The notes: generated by a model from the sequence alone, not told the origin. 64,000 nucleotides of DNA from Saccharum officinarum (GCA_020631735.1 CM036201.1:74104353-74168352), one strand, 5' to 3'; shown: positions 10,460-22,414, counted from the stretch's first letter. Numbers and translations are program-made.

Positions 10460-11786
10460 GAGGAAATGGCGATTTTGCCACTATCCAACGTGGGTTCCGC
10501 AATTTTATCATCCCGTAAATGAGATTCGCTTATTTGCCATTATCAAACCTATTTCTTTCGCTAGAATGACATTTAGGTAATTCTGTGCCAAAGTTCAGTT
10601 TTTCCTTCATGTTTTGCCCCTGGCTGAAGGCACGTTATCCCATTGTTTGTTTTCCATTCACGGCCGATTGACAGAGCGAACAGGCGAGAGAGACGAGCGG
10701 AGAGCTCGGCCCGCGCAAGTCTAGACGGAAGCCGCCGCCGCCCCGACGTGTTCGTGCCAGCCTGCCGCACCCCGACGGGTCTGTGCCAACCCGCCGCGGC
10801 CGCCACAAGCATGTGAGGCTGCCTCATCCAGGCGCCCGCAGCCTTTTGCCGCCCTTCACTTTCGCTTGTCCGCGACTCCGTAGATGCAGACGCAGAGGGG
10901 AAGGAAAGCGAGGTCTCACGAGGAAAAGTGACCGACGGGCGAAAGGGAATTTTATAGGCTGCCGACATGGAACCCTGCTTCTGCACTCTGCATATATAGC
11001 AGTGGCCAGCAGGCCGACCGATTTCATATGTGCACAAGTAGCCGATCGAGATCGCTGCAACCAGAACGGCAGAACGTGTACTCCTACAGACTACAGTACA
11101 GTATAGGCAATTGTTTTCCACTTTTCCTGGTTGGCTTGCAGCTGGCATAGTATCCATCCAGTGTACTGCTTGTACTGCTAAATGACTTGGCGGGGCTGAT
11201 ACAGACAAGATGCTAACTGAAACAACTTCCATGGAATCCAAAAGGCATACAAGAGCACAAACAAAATCAAAAAGAACGTAACGCTGCCAAGAACACATGG
11301 ACGGACATATCAATGCGCGAGCTACCGATGCCAGTACGTGTCACAAGCCATGGTGGAGTCACCAGATCTCCTCGGCACGCCTCGCGGCGCCGGAGAGTGC
11401 GGCGAGCAGGTTGAGGTGGTGGTGATGTTGTGCTTGCGCCATGGGAACGTACGCCACTGCCTGGGCCTCCAGCGGTGGCCTCCGTCGTCCGCGGCGTGGC
11501 CGCCGGCAGCGCCGCCCAGAACGCGGACGCGATGCCCTGGCGGCGGCGTCTCCGACTCGTCTATCTCCCGTCCGTGCTCTCCGTGAAGAGACCGTGATTG
11601 AAAAATGAAGGTTCACATTCAGCCAGGGGCAAAACGGGAAGGAAAAGCTGAACTTTGGCACAAAACTACCCAAATGGCATTCTAGCCGGTGAACCACATT
11701 TGATAATGGCAAAAGAGCGAATTCCATTTGCGGGATGGCAAAATTGCGAAACTCGCGTTTCACAATGGTAAAATCGCCATTTTCTC
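10460..11786. mobile_element. Mutator-like element with captured GC-rich interior (Pack-MULE candidate), copy A
   Basis: Long inverted terminal repeats of roughly 170-190 bp start GAGGAAATGGCGATTTT at the left; the right end read on the minus strand starts GAGAAAATGGCGATTTT. A perfect 9-bp target duplication GCGTACGAA lies at 10451-10459 and 11787-11795, which is diagnostic for MULEs. The interior (about 10640-11600) is GC-rich, unlike the AT-rich ends, and encodes no transposase. One minus-strand frame ending at 11359 (EAQAVAYVPMAQAQ ... GAARRAEEIW, stop) looks like the C-terminus of a plant protein I do not recognise. Identical copies are in B and C. Confidence 0.88.
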
Positions 11787-11795
11787 GCGTACGAA

Positions 11796-12900
11796 TGGGA
11801 TCACAATCACAACTTCACAAGGGTGAAACCCACACAGCTGGGCCTGGGCCTGCACTGGATGGGCCAACGGCGCTGCCCAGCTTTTCCACGGCGAAGTCTC
11901 AATCAATGGCTTTGCAGCTCTAGGACCGATATAAACCTTGATGAATTGGGCTCGGTGACTGAGTCGACTACGCTCAGTTCACTTTTTGTAAAGGTATAAA
12001 ATTAGCTGATCTGGATGAAGGTCAGTTTAGATTAAGTCTAAAGTTGGATCTCCGACAGCACAAAATACTATATAAACAAATTAAATTATTTTTGAAGAAA
12101 AACTAAAAAATAGCTTGATATCTACTTCTACCAGGAAGTAGATACAAGAACATCTCCAATAGTTTGCTAAACCCACTGTTTTTTTTTCTTGGATGACGAA
12201 AAAATTATTCCTCCAACAAATTATATTATATTATATTAACTTTGTATTTGTGCGAGGTTCAAAAAAAAACTTTGTATTTTGCTTTCTTTCAAAAAAAAAC
12301 TATGTATTATTGCACATTTAGAGAAAAGAGGCTTCCACGCGTAAACATACGTGGATGATCGACGTTTAGAAAAGGTAGGCTTCCATGTGCAAACATACAT
12401 GGATGACTACTATTCCCTATATCACTGTACACCCTCGACCTTGCTCGACATCTTTCACCAAATCAAAAGTTATCTTTACCTGACGAAAGATCGGACACTA
12501 TATATATGTTCCCATCGTAGTTTACAAAGACATGTGCTTTCTATTTATTGCGTAAACAAGAGAGAGAAGTGGACGGCCAATTCTGGACCTTCATCCCCGA
12601 GTGATGACATCAAAAAATCTAAAAAAACATAATTACAATGATATAAAATTTGAACAAAGCAAAAGAAAGTAAAGAAATAAAACAAAGCACAAAGAAGACA
12701 TTTATGTTCATACGAACAACCGTATCACTAGCTCATCATCTTCTCCGGTCTAGGGTTTTTGATCGTCTTGCGATCGTGGAGGCCACTCTGCTTTGAACAA
12801 TTAACCTCCACAGTGACCATGACGATGATTCCATCGTGTCGAACATGTTGCGGTGTTTTACGAGAAAAAAAATACACTAAGAATGATAGTAGCTCAGTCA
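11796..12900. other. 3' side of the lectin kinase gene; spacer
   Basis: AT-rich DNA between the MULE and the kinase stop codon, with homopolymer-rich stretches. No gene is recognised; a 93-residue open frame at 12351-12632 has no visible features. The part next to 12901 is the likely 3' untranslated region of the kinase gene. Confidence 0.5.
12329..12406 (+). repeat. Paired short hairpin repeats
   Basis: Two ~30-bp units 48 bp apart, each a small imperfect hairpin around GTAAACATAC or GCAAACATAC with self-complementary flanks (CCACG...CGTGG, CCATG...CATGG). The arms changed together between units (CG to TG/CA), keeping the pairing. Copies in B (45240-45317) and C (61803-61880) are the same. 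Confidence 0.6.
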
Positions 12901-15405
12901 TTACGCCAAGGAATCGGTGCCTTCTTGCTCGAACGCGTGCTTCAGGCTGCCTTTCATGAAGTTGCCGCTCCACGTGGACGCCGACGTCAAGCTGAGCTGG
13001 CTGGTCGTGGTGCCCGCCGTGGTCGACATGGTATCGAGCCCCCCGTCGGTCGCCGGCCACACGAAGGACGGTTTGAACGGCGGCACCACCGGCGGCGGCA
13101 TGGACCCGAGCAGGATCTGCTGGATGGCCGGCGTCTTGGGCCGCTCGGCGGGGGTCGGGTGGCTGCACGCGAGCCCCAGCAGGATCAGCCGCTCCGCCTG
13201 GTCGGCGTCGAACGCGCCGTCGAGGCGGGCGTCGACGGCCTCCAGCGCGCGGCCGTCGCGGTGGAGGCGCCACACCCAGTCCACCAGGAAGTGGAAGCCC
13301 TCGATGTCGCAGCGCGGGCGGCGGCCGCACACCACCTCCAGGACCACGGCGCCGAACGCGTAGACGTCGGACTCGCGCGTCGCCTTCTCGGTGTGGAAGC
13401 ACTCGGGCGCGATGTACCCGACGGTGCCGTGCACGCCGCCGCCGGCCTCCTCCATGTACGACGTCTTGTCGGTCTCGATGGCGCGCGCCAGGCCGAAGTC
13501 GCCCAGCCGCGCGCTGAAGGCGGCGTCCAGCATGATGTTGGAGGCCTTGAGGTCCCGGTGCACCACGCGCTGGTCGTACTCGTCGTGCAGGTAGTGCAGC
13601 GCCGACGCCACGCCCCTGACGATGTTGTACCGGAGCTCCCATCCCAGTAGCTGCCGGCCTGGAGCAGGGCTGAACAGGTGCTGGTCCAGGCTCCCGTTTG
13701 GCATGAACTCGTACACCAGCAGCAACTCGCCATTGTCGTGGCTCCACCCTGCCCATCAAAAGAAGATAACCATAAACATGTCGGGTTAATCAGTGAGTCC
13801 ACTTATTATTAGGTTAATTGGTTTGGACGCAAAGTGCAGAAGTGAACAGAAAAAAAAATGTTCTGCGCACTGCACATGGATCGCCTGGAAAGACGAGTGA
13901 ATTGCGTTCAAACAGGCATTGTTAATGGGCATTCCCATGTGCGAGATGAGATGAGAACCGCAGGACGGCAAGGTGAATAAAGAATGGAGAAATGGGCGGC
14001 GCGGCGGTGGTCGGCCGGAGGACAGCGAGAATGTGGGGCTAGCTAGCTTACCGACGAGGCGGACGAGGTGCTTGTGGCGGAGGCGGTTGATGATGCTGAG
14101 CTCGGCGAGGAAGTCGTTCTGACCCTGCGTGCTGGCGCGGGAGAACTTCTTGACGGCCACCTCGACGGCGCTCCCGGCGCCGCCGGGGCTGGTGTGGTCG
14201 CCGACCACCACGCCGCGGTACACGACCCCGTACCCGCCCTGCCCGAGCTTCATCTTCTCGTCGAAGTTGTTGGTGGCCTTGCGGATCTCGCGGTACTCGA
14301 ACTCGCGCGGCCCGCCGGCGAGGCTCCGGATCATGGTGCCGGTGATGGCGCTGCTGCTGTTGCCGTCGTCGCCGTGCACCTTCCGCCGCTCCACCACGCA
14401 CACGTACGCCAGGACGGCCGCGCCGACCACCGCGGCCACGCCCACGGGCACTCCAACGGCGAGCCCGAGCATTCGTCGTCTCTTGCCGTCGCCATCTTCG
14501 CCGTCGTCGTCGCACGGGAGCTTCTCCAACGTCATGTTCCACGCGAGGACGCAGTTGAGCTGGTACTTGCGCCCCGTCGACGCCGCGAACCCGAAGTAGG
14601 ACCAGTCGGCCACGACCGCGCCGAGGTCCAGCGGCGCGGCGAGGACCGCGCGCCGGGGCTTCGGCTTCCCCGACACGGCCATGCGCACCGCAATACGGCG
14701 CGCGGCGCCGTCGTAGTCGACCCAGACGTCGTACTTGACGGGGACGACGGGCGAGATCTCGATACCGAGGGGGCGCAGCGAGGCGGTGGCGACGGAGACG
14801 ACGCTGTTGACGTCGAGCCCAACGTGGTTGTCGTCCGGGTCGTACGCCTGCTTCTCGGTGTCGAGCTCCACGGCAACGATCCGGTTGGTGGCGTTGCCGT
14901 CGGTGGCCGCGTTGGTGAGGCCGAGGTACCCGCCGGAGCTCTCCGCGGGCGGCTCGTCCGCGGACGGCGCGATGAGGAATGCGAACCCCTCCGCGGGCTC
15001 CGTGCCGTTGGGCCGGAACACGTTGACGGTGAAGACGGTGCTGAAGGACGCAACCCGCTTGCCCCCGCCGGTGGCGTTGGTGGCCTTGTCGCGGTGCCAG
15101 AGCTTGAACGGGGTGGCATAGAGCACGCGGCCAGACTTGTGGGTGAGGTAGGTGGCGGCGTCGTTGAGCGAGTCCGGCGTGATCTGGAGCGCGCCCTGGT
15201 TGATGTTGGCGTCGCCGAGCACCGTCACGTTGACGACACGGTTTGCGCTGACGAACAGGGAGAAGCTGAACCCGGTGACGTTGCCGCCGCTGACGCCGGG
15301 GGCCGAGGTGGCATTGGTGGAGAGCGAGGTAGAAGCGGCGGCGGCGGCGCTGGCGCTGGCGGCGGCTAAGAGGAGCAGGTGTACGAGGAAACGGGCGGCG
15401 GCCAT
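12901..15405 (-). CDS. L-type lectin-domain receptor kinase, two exons (copy A)
   Basis: Exon 1 is 14052-15405 (donor GTAAGC) and exon 2 is 12901-13748 (acceptor GGGCAG). They join in phase to give 733 residues; the 303-bp intron is flanked by GT and AG. The start chosen gives a hydrophobic signal peptide (MAAARFLVHLLLLAAA, about 1-24); an upstream in-frame ATG at 15492 would bury it. A legume-lectin domain with several N-glycosylation sites (about 30-290) is followed by a transmembrane helix (about 315-336) and a cytoplasmic Ser/Thr kinase. Intact kinase features: glycine loop GQGGYG at 388-393, lysine 419, glutamate 435, HRD 515-517, DFG 535-537 and APE 565-567. It should be a plasma-membrane receptor-like kinase of the LecRK family, which acts in defence and development; the ligand cannot be told. 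No clear TATA box was found. The long open frames on the other strand are GC-driven shadows. Confidence 0.95.
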
Positions 15406-17168
15406 CAACCGCGAGATGGAGGGCGAGACGGTCGAGCACTCTCCTGTTGCCGCCCGTGTGCAGTGCGGCCCGGGCGCCCTCCTTATTTCCACCGGGTTTC
15501 CTGAGGCTGACAGATGAGATTCGCTTCGCTCGCCTACCGGTAAAGATGGCCCATGTATAAAAATTGAAGCTTTTTTTGCTAGCAGCTCCGTTCACACCAG
15601 TGTCTGTCTGCTCCTGTCCTGTCCTCTTGCGTGAAGAAGAGAGCGGAGATGAGGAGGAGGAGACGAAGGAAGGTGCCGTCGCTGCAGCCTTTCTTATCTT
15701 TTGGGTCCTGTCAACCTGGCACGGCCGGTACGATGCCCTTCCGGATCAAAGACATTCCAGGAATAAACGCATTCCAGACTTCACATTCACAAGTCTTTGG
15801 TCTAAGACATTCCAAAATGTGACCAGAAAATACAGTAGCATTCCAGTTCTGTTCTTGCTGAAAGTTTACAGGATCCCCATTCTTTTGAAAGAAACATGAT
15901 CATGCATGAGCATGAAGCTGCTGGTGTGGGTGTGGATGGGCGAATTGGCCAGATGATGAGAAACAGCATGTGGTGTGGTGATGACAGTGTAAGTGAATAA
16001 TAACTGAGCATGATGCCCTCATGCCCATGCTGCTATCATGCTTCGTCAGTTGAAGAAATGTGGAGGTATATGCTTGAGTCGGTACGGGCAGGTACGGTCT
16101 GCAATTGGAATGTACTCGTAAGCTTCAGTTCATTTGCCTGGATGAAACTGCAGCTTGCTCTTTGTCCTTTTGTTCGCAATCGCAGTGGTACTATTGCAGA
16201 CTGAATTTTTACAAGGGAATGTCGTACTTCTGTACTTGCATAGTAGACTGTAGACCGTAGCTCATTCGCCGTTTCTTGTTCAGCGCTGGAGACAGACAAG
16301 GAGACGACGACAGGAGGATTCACACACACTTGCCTGCTCGCTGCTGTCACCGGTCAGCAGGTGACCGGATTGCATTGGGTCACCTTTCAGTGATGACATC
16401 TTCACCTTCAAATGTTGAGCAAGACAGCAACATTAGGATAAGGAGAACTGCACAAGCACCGGAGAATCCGATTTGCAGAGGCATTTCCTGACGCTCTCCG
16501 TCCACAGCGAAGAAGGACGACCAACCTGAACCTGTGATTGAATCCAACCTGGAGCTGCGTGCGACTCTGACGAAGCGACGAGAGATCGTCCGTCCAGGTC
16601 AATCTCTCCTCCTCAACTGCTGCACTGCAAGCATCATTCATCAGTTTTCACACCGACTGGCTGACGCATCAACGACCAAGAACTGTACGTGGCTCGCACA
16701 TGGCGCAGCCGCCAGCTCCGTGCAGGCTCGAGCTGTTCTGTTCTGTCTGCCAATGGCACTTTCTCATCTTTCTTTCCCGGGAAAAATAGAGATCAGATCG
16801 TCTCGCTTTGGCTCTGGCTTTGCCGTGTGAAACTGACGCGGCGAGGAGACTGGCATCATCAGGTGGAAAAGATGAGATGCAGTGCGAGCTGGTGCCGGCG
16901 ACAGCAACTTTTGTTCAACAATGATAGGGGCGTGCAGCTAGCTTAGACCAAACTTTCTTTCTTTCTTTTTTCTTGAAGTTTACTGCGTCAAGGTAAAAGT
17001 GGAGTGGATGTGAATTTACGGTCAGTTCAGGATGGGAGCCCCAGAGGAACCGGTAGTTACCATTGTACCAAGAGTGTGTTCTTGTTGGCATCGTCACAGC
17101 TCACAATTGGTCCAGATCAGGAGTCATCACCATGACACCATCGTTGGTGATGGGATGTATGTACCCAA
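15406..17168. other. Upstream region of the lectin kinase gene
   Basis: Contains the kinase promoter by position. A purine-rich stretch lies at about 15630-15680. No gene, RNA or transposon end could be supported in the remainder. Confidence 0.5.
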
Positions 17169-17177
17169 GAGCCCAAG

Positions 17178-18162
17178 GGACTGAGATCCTGTGCAGTTGC
17201 TACTACTACTGTAAGTTAAGCAGTCGTTCGTTTTCAGCCATCCGATGACCATCAAACGGCCCAAACGAACCGAGCAGTACTTCTTCCTCCTCTGCTGCCT
17301 CTTGCATGTCTGTCTTGTTCAGGTGTTGAGCTATCCATGGCTGTCCGACGAACACGACACGACGTGAGCCGGCGAGCGCTGGCATGGTGGCAATCACCAC
17401 CACCAGTAGAGCGGCATGATCCTGATTCCTGACCCTGCATTTCGAAGTATTGCTGACACGGCATCGCCGGAGACGGATACGGAGAGCTTGTCAACGTAAC
17501 TGACGTGCAATGTCGCATCACACTAGCGTCGATGGTTGTGGTCCACGCTCGCAGCACCTTGCCGAACTGCAGCCGCACGGCAGCACAGGCATAGTGGCCT
17601 CTAGATCGACCCTGCCCATCCCCGCATGCTCCGCCGCGCCTGCGCTGCCGCCCTCAGCGCGCGCATCCCCATCTTCGGCTCCTTCGAATCGCCGGTGCCG
17701 TGTACCTTGCGCCCTCGCATGCCATCCTTCTCCATCGACTCGCTCTCCATGTGCGGTCACCCTTGACCGGTCGTCCTTCTCTTCGCCCCTCTCCCAGAAG
17801 CTTGTGCTGCCATATGCGCGGACAACGTCTGCAAGCCTGCAACGGGAGGTTCGGCATCGAGTATCATGGCGGCGGCAATGTAGCGGTGTCCAACATACTC
17901 CGGCGAGCACTTGCCGTGAGGCCGTGGCTGACGTTCGTCCAGCCACCGAGTAACTTGAAAGAATTTGTGGTGGCCATGAGGGCCGGCCACGTCATGTCTG
18001 GACAGCCATGGGCGCTAGCTGACCAACTGAACAAGAGAGAGGCAGCAGAGGAGGAAGAAGTGCTGTTCGGTTCGTTTAGGCTGTTTGATGGTCATCGGAT
18101 GGCTAAAAACGAACGACTGCTTAACTTACAGTAGTAGTAGCAACTGCACGGGATCTTAGTCC
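17178..18162. mobile_element. Second Mutator-like element with GC-rich interior (Pack-MULE candidate), copy A
   Basis: Inverted repeats of about 200 bp begin GGACTGAGATCCTGTGCAG at the left; on the minus strand the right end begins GGACTAAGATCCCGTGCAG. Flanks GAGCCCAAG (17169-17177) and GAGCCGAAG (18163-18171) form a 9-bp target duplication with one mismatch. The interior, about 17400-17940, is GC-rich with codon-like composition. A plus-strand stretch near 17620-17760 (SARIPIFGSFESPVPC ... FSIDSLSMCG) looks like coding sequence from an unrecognised plant gene. No transposase was seen. The family differs from the MULE at 10460. Confidence 0.82.
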
Positions 18163-18171
18163 GAGCCGAAG

Positions 18172-18828
18172 TAGTACTCGCTGAATTGTCGCTTTTGTTT
18201 GCCATCTTTCTAAGATCGGTCCAGTCATCCAGACAGTTCTGCAATTCATAATCAGTTACCTATAATGGCAGGTGACGTGCCCACATGCTAATGCTATGCT
18301 ACACGGTGAGTGCATCAACATAAAAGAGTGCAAGTAGCATTCGAGCATCACGAACGTTGGATCAGGATCCAACCAACCAACCCGTGCTAGGTAGCAGCGC
18401 GAGAAAAAAAAATTGTCTGTATTGCTTAATGGGTTTTAATATTAAAAGTCCATGATGAACAAAGATAAAAGATTTAATATTAATTAGTACCATATATTAG
18501 TTGATGTGGAGGTCAAATATTCTTCTCACTATATATATCTATGTGCCAACCTTTGCTGATAGAAGTATACCAGGATATACCAGGACTATATATGGGGCGC
18601 CCAAGGTTTGGGAATTCCTAATGTCCATTAGATTTGTTTTCCTCTCTCTATTGCATCACCACCTTGCATTGGTGAGTTTACGGGAGTCGTTGCACTACAT
18701 TAGCGACTCAGTTAGGCCCGACCTGAGTAACAACACCACCACCGCTTGTGTCCCCAACACCGATCCTCTTAAAGGTACAATACAATTTTCTAACCATTAA
18801 TATTATGGTTTTTTTAATTCATTCAATA
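18172..18828. other. AT-rich spacer, nothing recognised
   Basis: No coding, RNA or mobile feature supported. Confidence 0.45.
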
Positions 18829-19088
18829 CTACCCCTCTGTCCAAGAAAACATGCAACTACGAGTTGCGTGTCGGCAAATATAGTTTACATTTGACCAAAT
18901 TTCTAGTGAATATTATTCACATTTATGACTCCAAAATAATTTATTAAGAAAATATATTTCATAATTAATCTAATGATGTTTATTTGATATCATAAATATT
19001 GATATTTTTTTTATCTATAATTAATTAAACTTAAGATACTAAACCATGACACTGTACTAGAATTATATGTTTTTATGGACGGAGGGAG
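18829..19088. mobile_element. Stowaway-type MITE (copy A)
   Basis: Terminal inverted repeats of the CTCCCTCCGTCC type: left CCCCTCTGTCC, right GGACGGAGGGAG, followed by a TA target dinucleotide. Similarity between the arms extends for about 40 bp with mismatches. AT-rich interior, no coding capacity. The exact left base is uncertain by one or two positions. Confidence 0.75.
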
Positions 19089-19325
19089 TACTTTCTATTA
19101 CATCTATGCTAATTTTTTTCATGATTTATATTCTATAAATAAACATACTCCTAATGTTCCAATACTAAGTATGGATAACTGGTAAAAAAATATAAAAGAG
19201 AATCAAATACGTCCGTAGCACTAGCAGCATCATACTCCTCCATGCCATGCCATGGGGTCGGTCGACCCCCTCTAGGGTCCATTTTGGTCTAACTTGGTCG
19301 AGGTTGCTTCTTTCTTTGTGTACTC

Positions 19326-19455
19326 GGCCCCTGTTCGCTTGTCTTACGATCCGTACTTTTCAGCTTGTTTTTTCAGTTGGAACGGTGTTTTTTTCTTACA
19401 ATAAATCAGCGAACAGTACTTTTAGTCATGACTTTTCAGCAAAGCGAACGGGGCC
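19326..19455. mobile_element. Short MITE with GGCCCC ends (copy A)
   Basis: A 130-bp block bounded by GGCCCCTGTTCGCTT and AAGCGAACGGGGCC, an inverted pair with one extra base. No clear target duplication was found, so the superfamily is left open (Harbinger/Tourist or hAT). Confidence 0.6.
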
Positions 19456-19698
19456 TTCGTTGTCTTCAGATGTGTTTGTCAAAGTGGATCTTTCTCCCCC
19501 CACACTTGTTTTCTGTTTTCTTTTATGCACAAAATGCGGAGACAAACACATATACATACAAAAAGACAAAGAGACATATATAATAGAGCAATTGCATTAA
19601 TAGTATATAAAGCGTTTTTATTACAATCAAACTTTAGTAAGCAAACTTTATCAAACTAACACACCATTTAATCTAAAGTGAACTGAACTTAAACAAAC

Positions 19699-20600
19699 GA
19701 GAAAAATTCATGGCCGGTCCCTCAACTTGGCAAGAGGTGTCACATATGTCTCTCTACTTTCAAAATGCTATTTCTGGGTCTCTGAACTTGGCAAGAGGTG
19801 TCATCTAGGTCCCTGAACTTAGCTTCGGGTGTCATCTATGTCCCAACGGGTCCAAACCATGCTGACGTGGCGTGGTCCTACATGTGGGTCCCGCATATCA
19901 GTTGGTTATATTTCTATTTATTTTTATTTTTATCTTGAGGTACTGTAGCTATGATCACTTAAATATTCCAAAAAATTGTATCTTTTTTCATACGATCTTG
20001 GAAGATGATTTTTATATAAAAATTATAGCTCTTGACGAGATCTACGACTTTCTAGTTTTGAGTTTTTTAATTTGAGGTTGTTAAAATGCTTAAAAAATTA
20101 AACAAATTTTCAGCGGTATATTAATCGTGTACAAGCGCTTATCGCCTTGAAAAAATCATATTTTTCTTATATGCTGTCAATTTAAGTATCTCGTCAAGAG
20201 CTACAATTTTGATATAAAAATCATCTTCATCCAAGATCGTATGAAAAAGATATAATTTTTAAAATATTCTAGATATTGTAGCTACAGTACCCCGAAATAG
20301 AAATAGCAATAAATAGAAATATAACAAACTGACATGTGGGCCCCACATGTAAGATCGCGCCACGTCAGCATCCATAGCGGGTTTAGACCCGTTGGGACCT
20401 AGATGACACCCGAAGCCAAGTTTAGAGACTCAGATGACACCCGAAACCAAGTTCTGAGACCCAGAAATAACATTTTGAAAGTAGAGAGACCTATGTGACA
20501 CTTCTTGCCAAGTTTAGGGACCCAGAAATGGCAATTTGAAAGTAGAGGAACATAGGTGACACCTCTTGCCAAGTTGAGAGACCGGACATGAATTTTTCTC
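19699..20600. mobile_element. Foldback MULE MITE, almost entirely inverted repeat (copy A)
   Basis: The 902-bp element starts GAGAAAAATTCATG and ends CATGAATTTTTCTC, with a perfect 9-bp duplication TAAACAAAC at 19690-19698 and 20601-20609. The two arms pair over most of the length (about 400 bp each). Each contains tandem sub-repeats around CAACTTGGCAAGAGGTGTCA. There is no coding capacity. An inverted repeat this long, if transcribed, would form a hairpin RNA suited to small-RNA processing; that is inference. Confidence 0.88.
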
Positions 20601-21527
20601 TAAACAAACTAGCCTAATAGCGCTTTATACTAAAATCAAGCTCAAATTTCTAATCCTGATTTTCATCATCTAATCTTTTCTCAAGTTCGGAGACCTAACG
20701 ACGTAATTGAAAGTCCCTAGTTTGGTTTTGGCCAATTGATGAAACCTAGGACTAACTTTTGTATCTAAGTGGATGATTTAGATAAAGGTGGTCATTGAAT
20801 ATGAGACATGACATTGACTCATGTGACCAAGATGGTGAAGACCAAGATGAGGCTTAGCTCGATGGACCAGTTGTGAAGGTGAAGGGCAAGTCGAGGCTTC
20901 GAAGCGAAGGACCATGTGGTGGTGAAGCTTGAGCAAGACTTGGCGTCGATAGACTGATGCAACGGTGAAGAGCGAGTGAAGTCAAGATCGATAGATCGAG
21001 ACGGTCATGTGATGATATGAAGTGGATCATATCATTTGGAGAAACAAAATGGGCTCAAGGCAAAGGTATAATCATAGGACCATTTTGTTTTGCACTCAAG
21101 ACACCATAGAGGGTGTGAGTGATTTAGGATCGATAGCCGAACTATTAAGAGGAGAAGTCTTATCGATTACTTGACGCACGGGTGCCACTAGGTGAATTCA
21201 TGAAGTCCATTGCATGTAGGGCCTAGTGAGCTAACTGGAAAACCTTTGAAAATATTTATGAAAATGCTAACACACGTGCACAAGGTGGATCACTTGTTGG
21301 TGTTGGCATATTTGCGAAGGCGATGGAGTTTGAGGGCTAGAGAGGCGTTTTCGAGGAGATGAAATGCCTATTTTCCTTTACGCCAATGTCAAGTTTTGGA
21401 GGTGATGTCACATGGTGTTTCACGAGCTAAAACATGTGCTAAAGTGTTACACATACTTAGTCTGGCTCATAAGTGAAAGGGCGAAACAAGCAGAGCGGGA
21501 AAACGTTGCATTTTTGCCAACTTATGG

Positions 21528-21990
21528 GCGACAGACGCTGCTGCCATGAGCGTCAGACGCTACTGTGCAGCGTCTGTCGCCATACCCTAGCGCGGGGTTT
21601 TGGCCCTGGTGTGGGCGAGGCGTCAGACGCGGTGTCGCGTGAGCGACAGACGCGGCCTGGAACACTGTTCCAGCGTCTGTCGCTAGAACGAATTGAGCGC
21701 GACGCGGCTTCACGTGTCAGACGTGTCTGTCGGTTGAGGACCGGACGCGTCTATCGAGTGTCACGCATTTACATGGTTTCTGGACTGCGTCTGTCGTGGT
21801 AGCAGACGTGCGGCCTCCGAGCGTCAGACACGTCTGATGGTGGCATGGCTGCGTCTGTCGGTCGCGACAGACGCGTCTATTGCTTGAGGCGTGAAAACGC
21901 TGAGTTTCAACAGTCGAGACACGTGACACGACGAGGAGGCATCAGACACCAGGGTGAGCGTATGTCGGGTAGGCGACAGACGTTTTTGTT
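21528..21990 (+). repeat. Array of GCGTCTGTCGC / GCGACAGACGC motifs
   Basis: More than a dozen copies or near copies of an ~11-bp GC-rich motif occur in both orientations, irregularly spaced, ending about 40 bp before the TATA box at 22028. Repeated palindrome-like motifs in this part of the LTR are typical of Sireviruses. Confidence 0.85.
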
Positions 21991-22027
21991 GTGTGGAGAA
22001 GCTAACGACTAGTTTCGAGGATGGGGG

Positions 22028-22036
22028 TTATAAATA
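22028..22036 (+). promoter_or_regulatory. TATA box of the outer solo LTR
   Basis: TTATAAATA, followed by TTGGCCGACCC. The same TATA-plus-TTGGCCG arrangement occurs on the minus strand of the inner LTR at 23313-23320. Confidence 0.65.
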
Positions 22037-22414
22037 CTTGTTGGCCGACCCTTGTGGAGCTCTCTTGATATTTCTAACACTCTTGTACATCCTTTGAGCT
22101 AAAACTTCTCCCTCTCACTCATCTCTCTTGCTTGATTGCAAATCAAAAGTGAGATTGAGTGATCCCAAAGTGTATTGCATAGCTTGAGGGCATCTAGTGG
22201 CACTTGTGGGTGGTTTAGCCGGTGGATTTCTTGTTACTCTTGGAGAGTACCGCTTCTAGCCGGCTTGGAGATTGTTGGAGGCGTTGGCAAGAGAAGGAGA
22301 TTGTTCTTGGCCACCTCCGGTTGATTGTAAGAGGTTCTTGTGCTTTTCTCGGCGGAGTGCCAAAAGCAACTCTAATACATTGTGCGTGTCATTGAGTTAC
22401 CTCACTTGAGAGTG

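Noticed and set aside
10573..11313. 246-residue minus-strand open frame
   Set aside because: Lies across the TIR and interior of the MULE at 10460-11786, begins in the terminal repeat, and shows no domain. Not a gene in its own right.
12351..12632. 93-residue plus-strand open frame downstream of the kinase gene
   Set aside because: No domain, AT-rich spacer composition, no splice or promoter context.
12853..13650. 265-residue plus-strand open frame over kinase exon 2
   Set aside because: Antisense shadow of the kinase catalytic region; Arg/His-rich composition and no domain.
14068..15369. 433-residue plus-strand open frame, and large frames in other registers, over the lectin kinase exon 1 (also in copies B and C)
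   Set aside because: GC-rich coding sequence removes stops from all frames. The minus-strand frame alone has recognisable domains, a signal peptide and matching splice sites.
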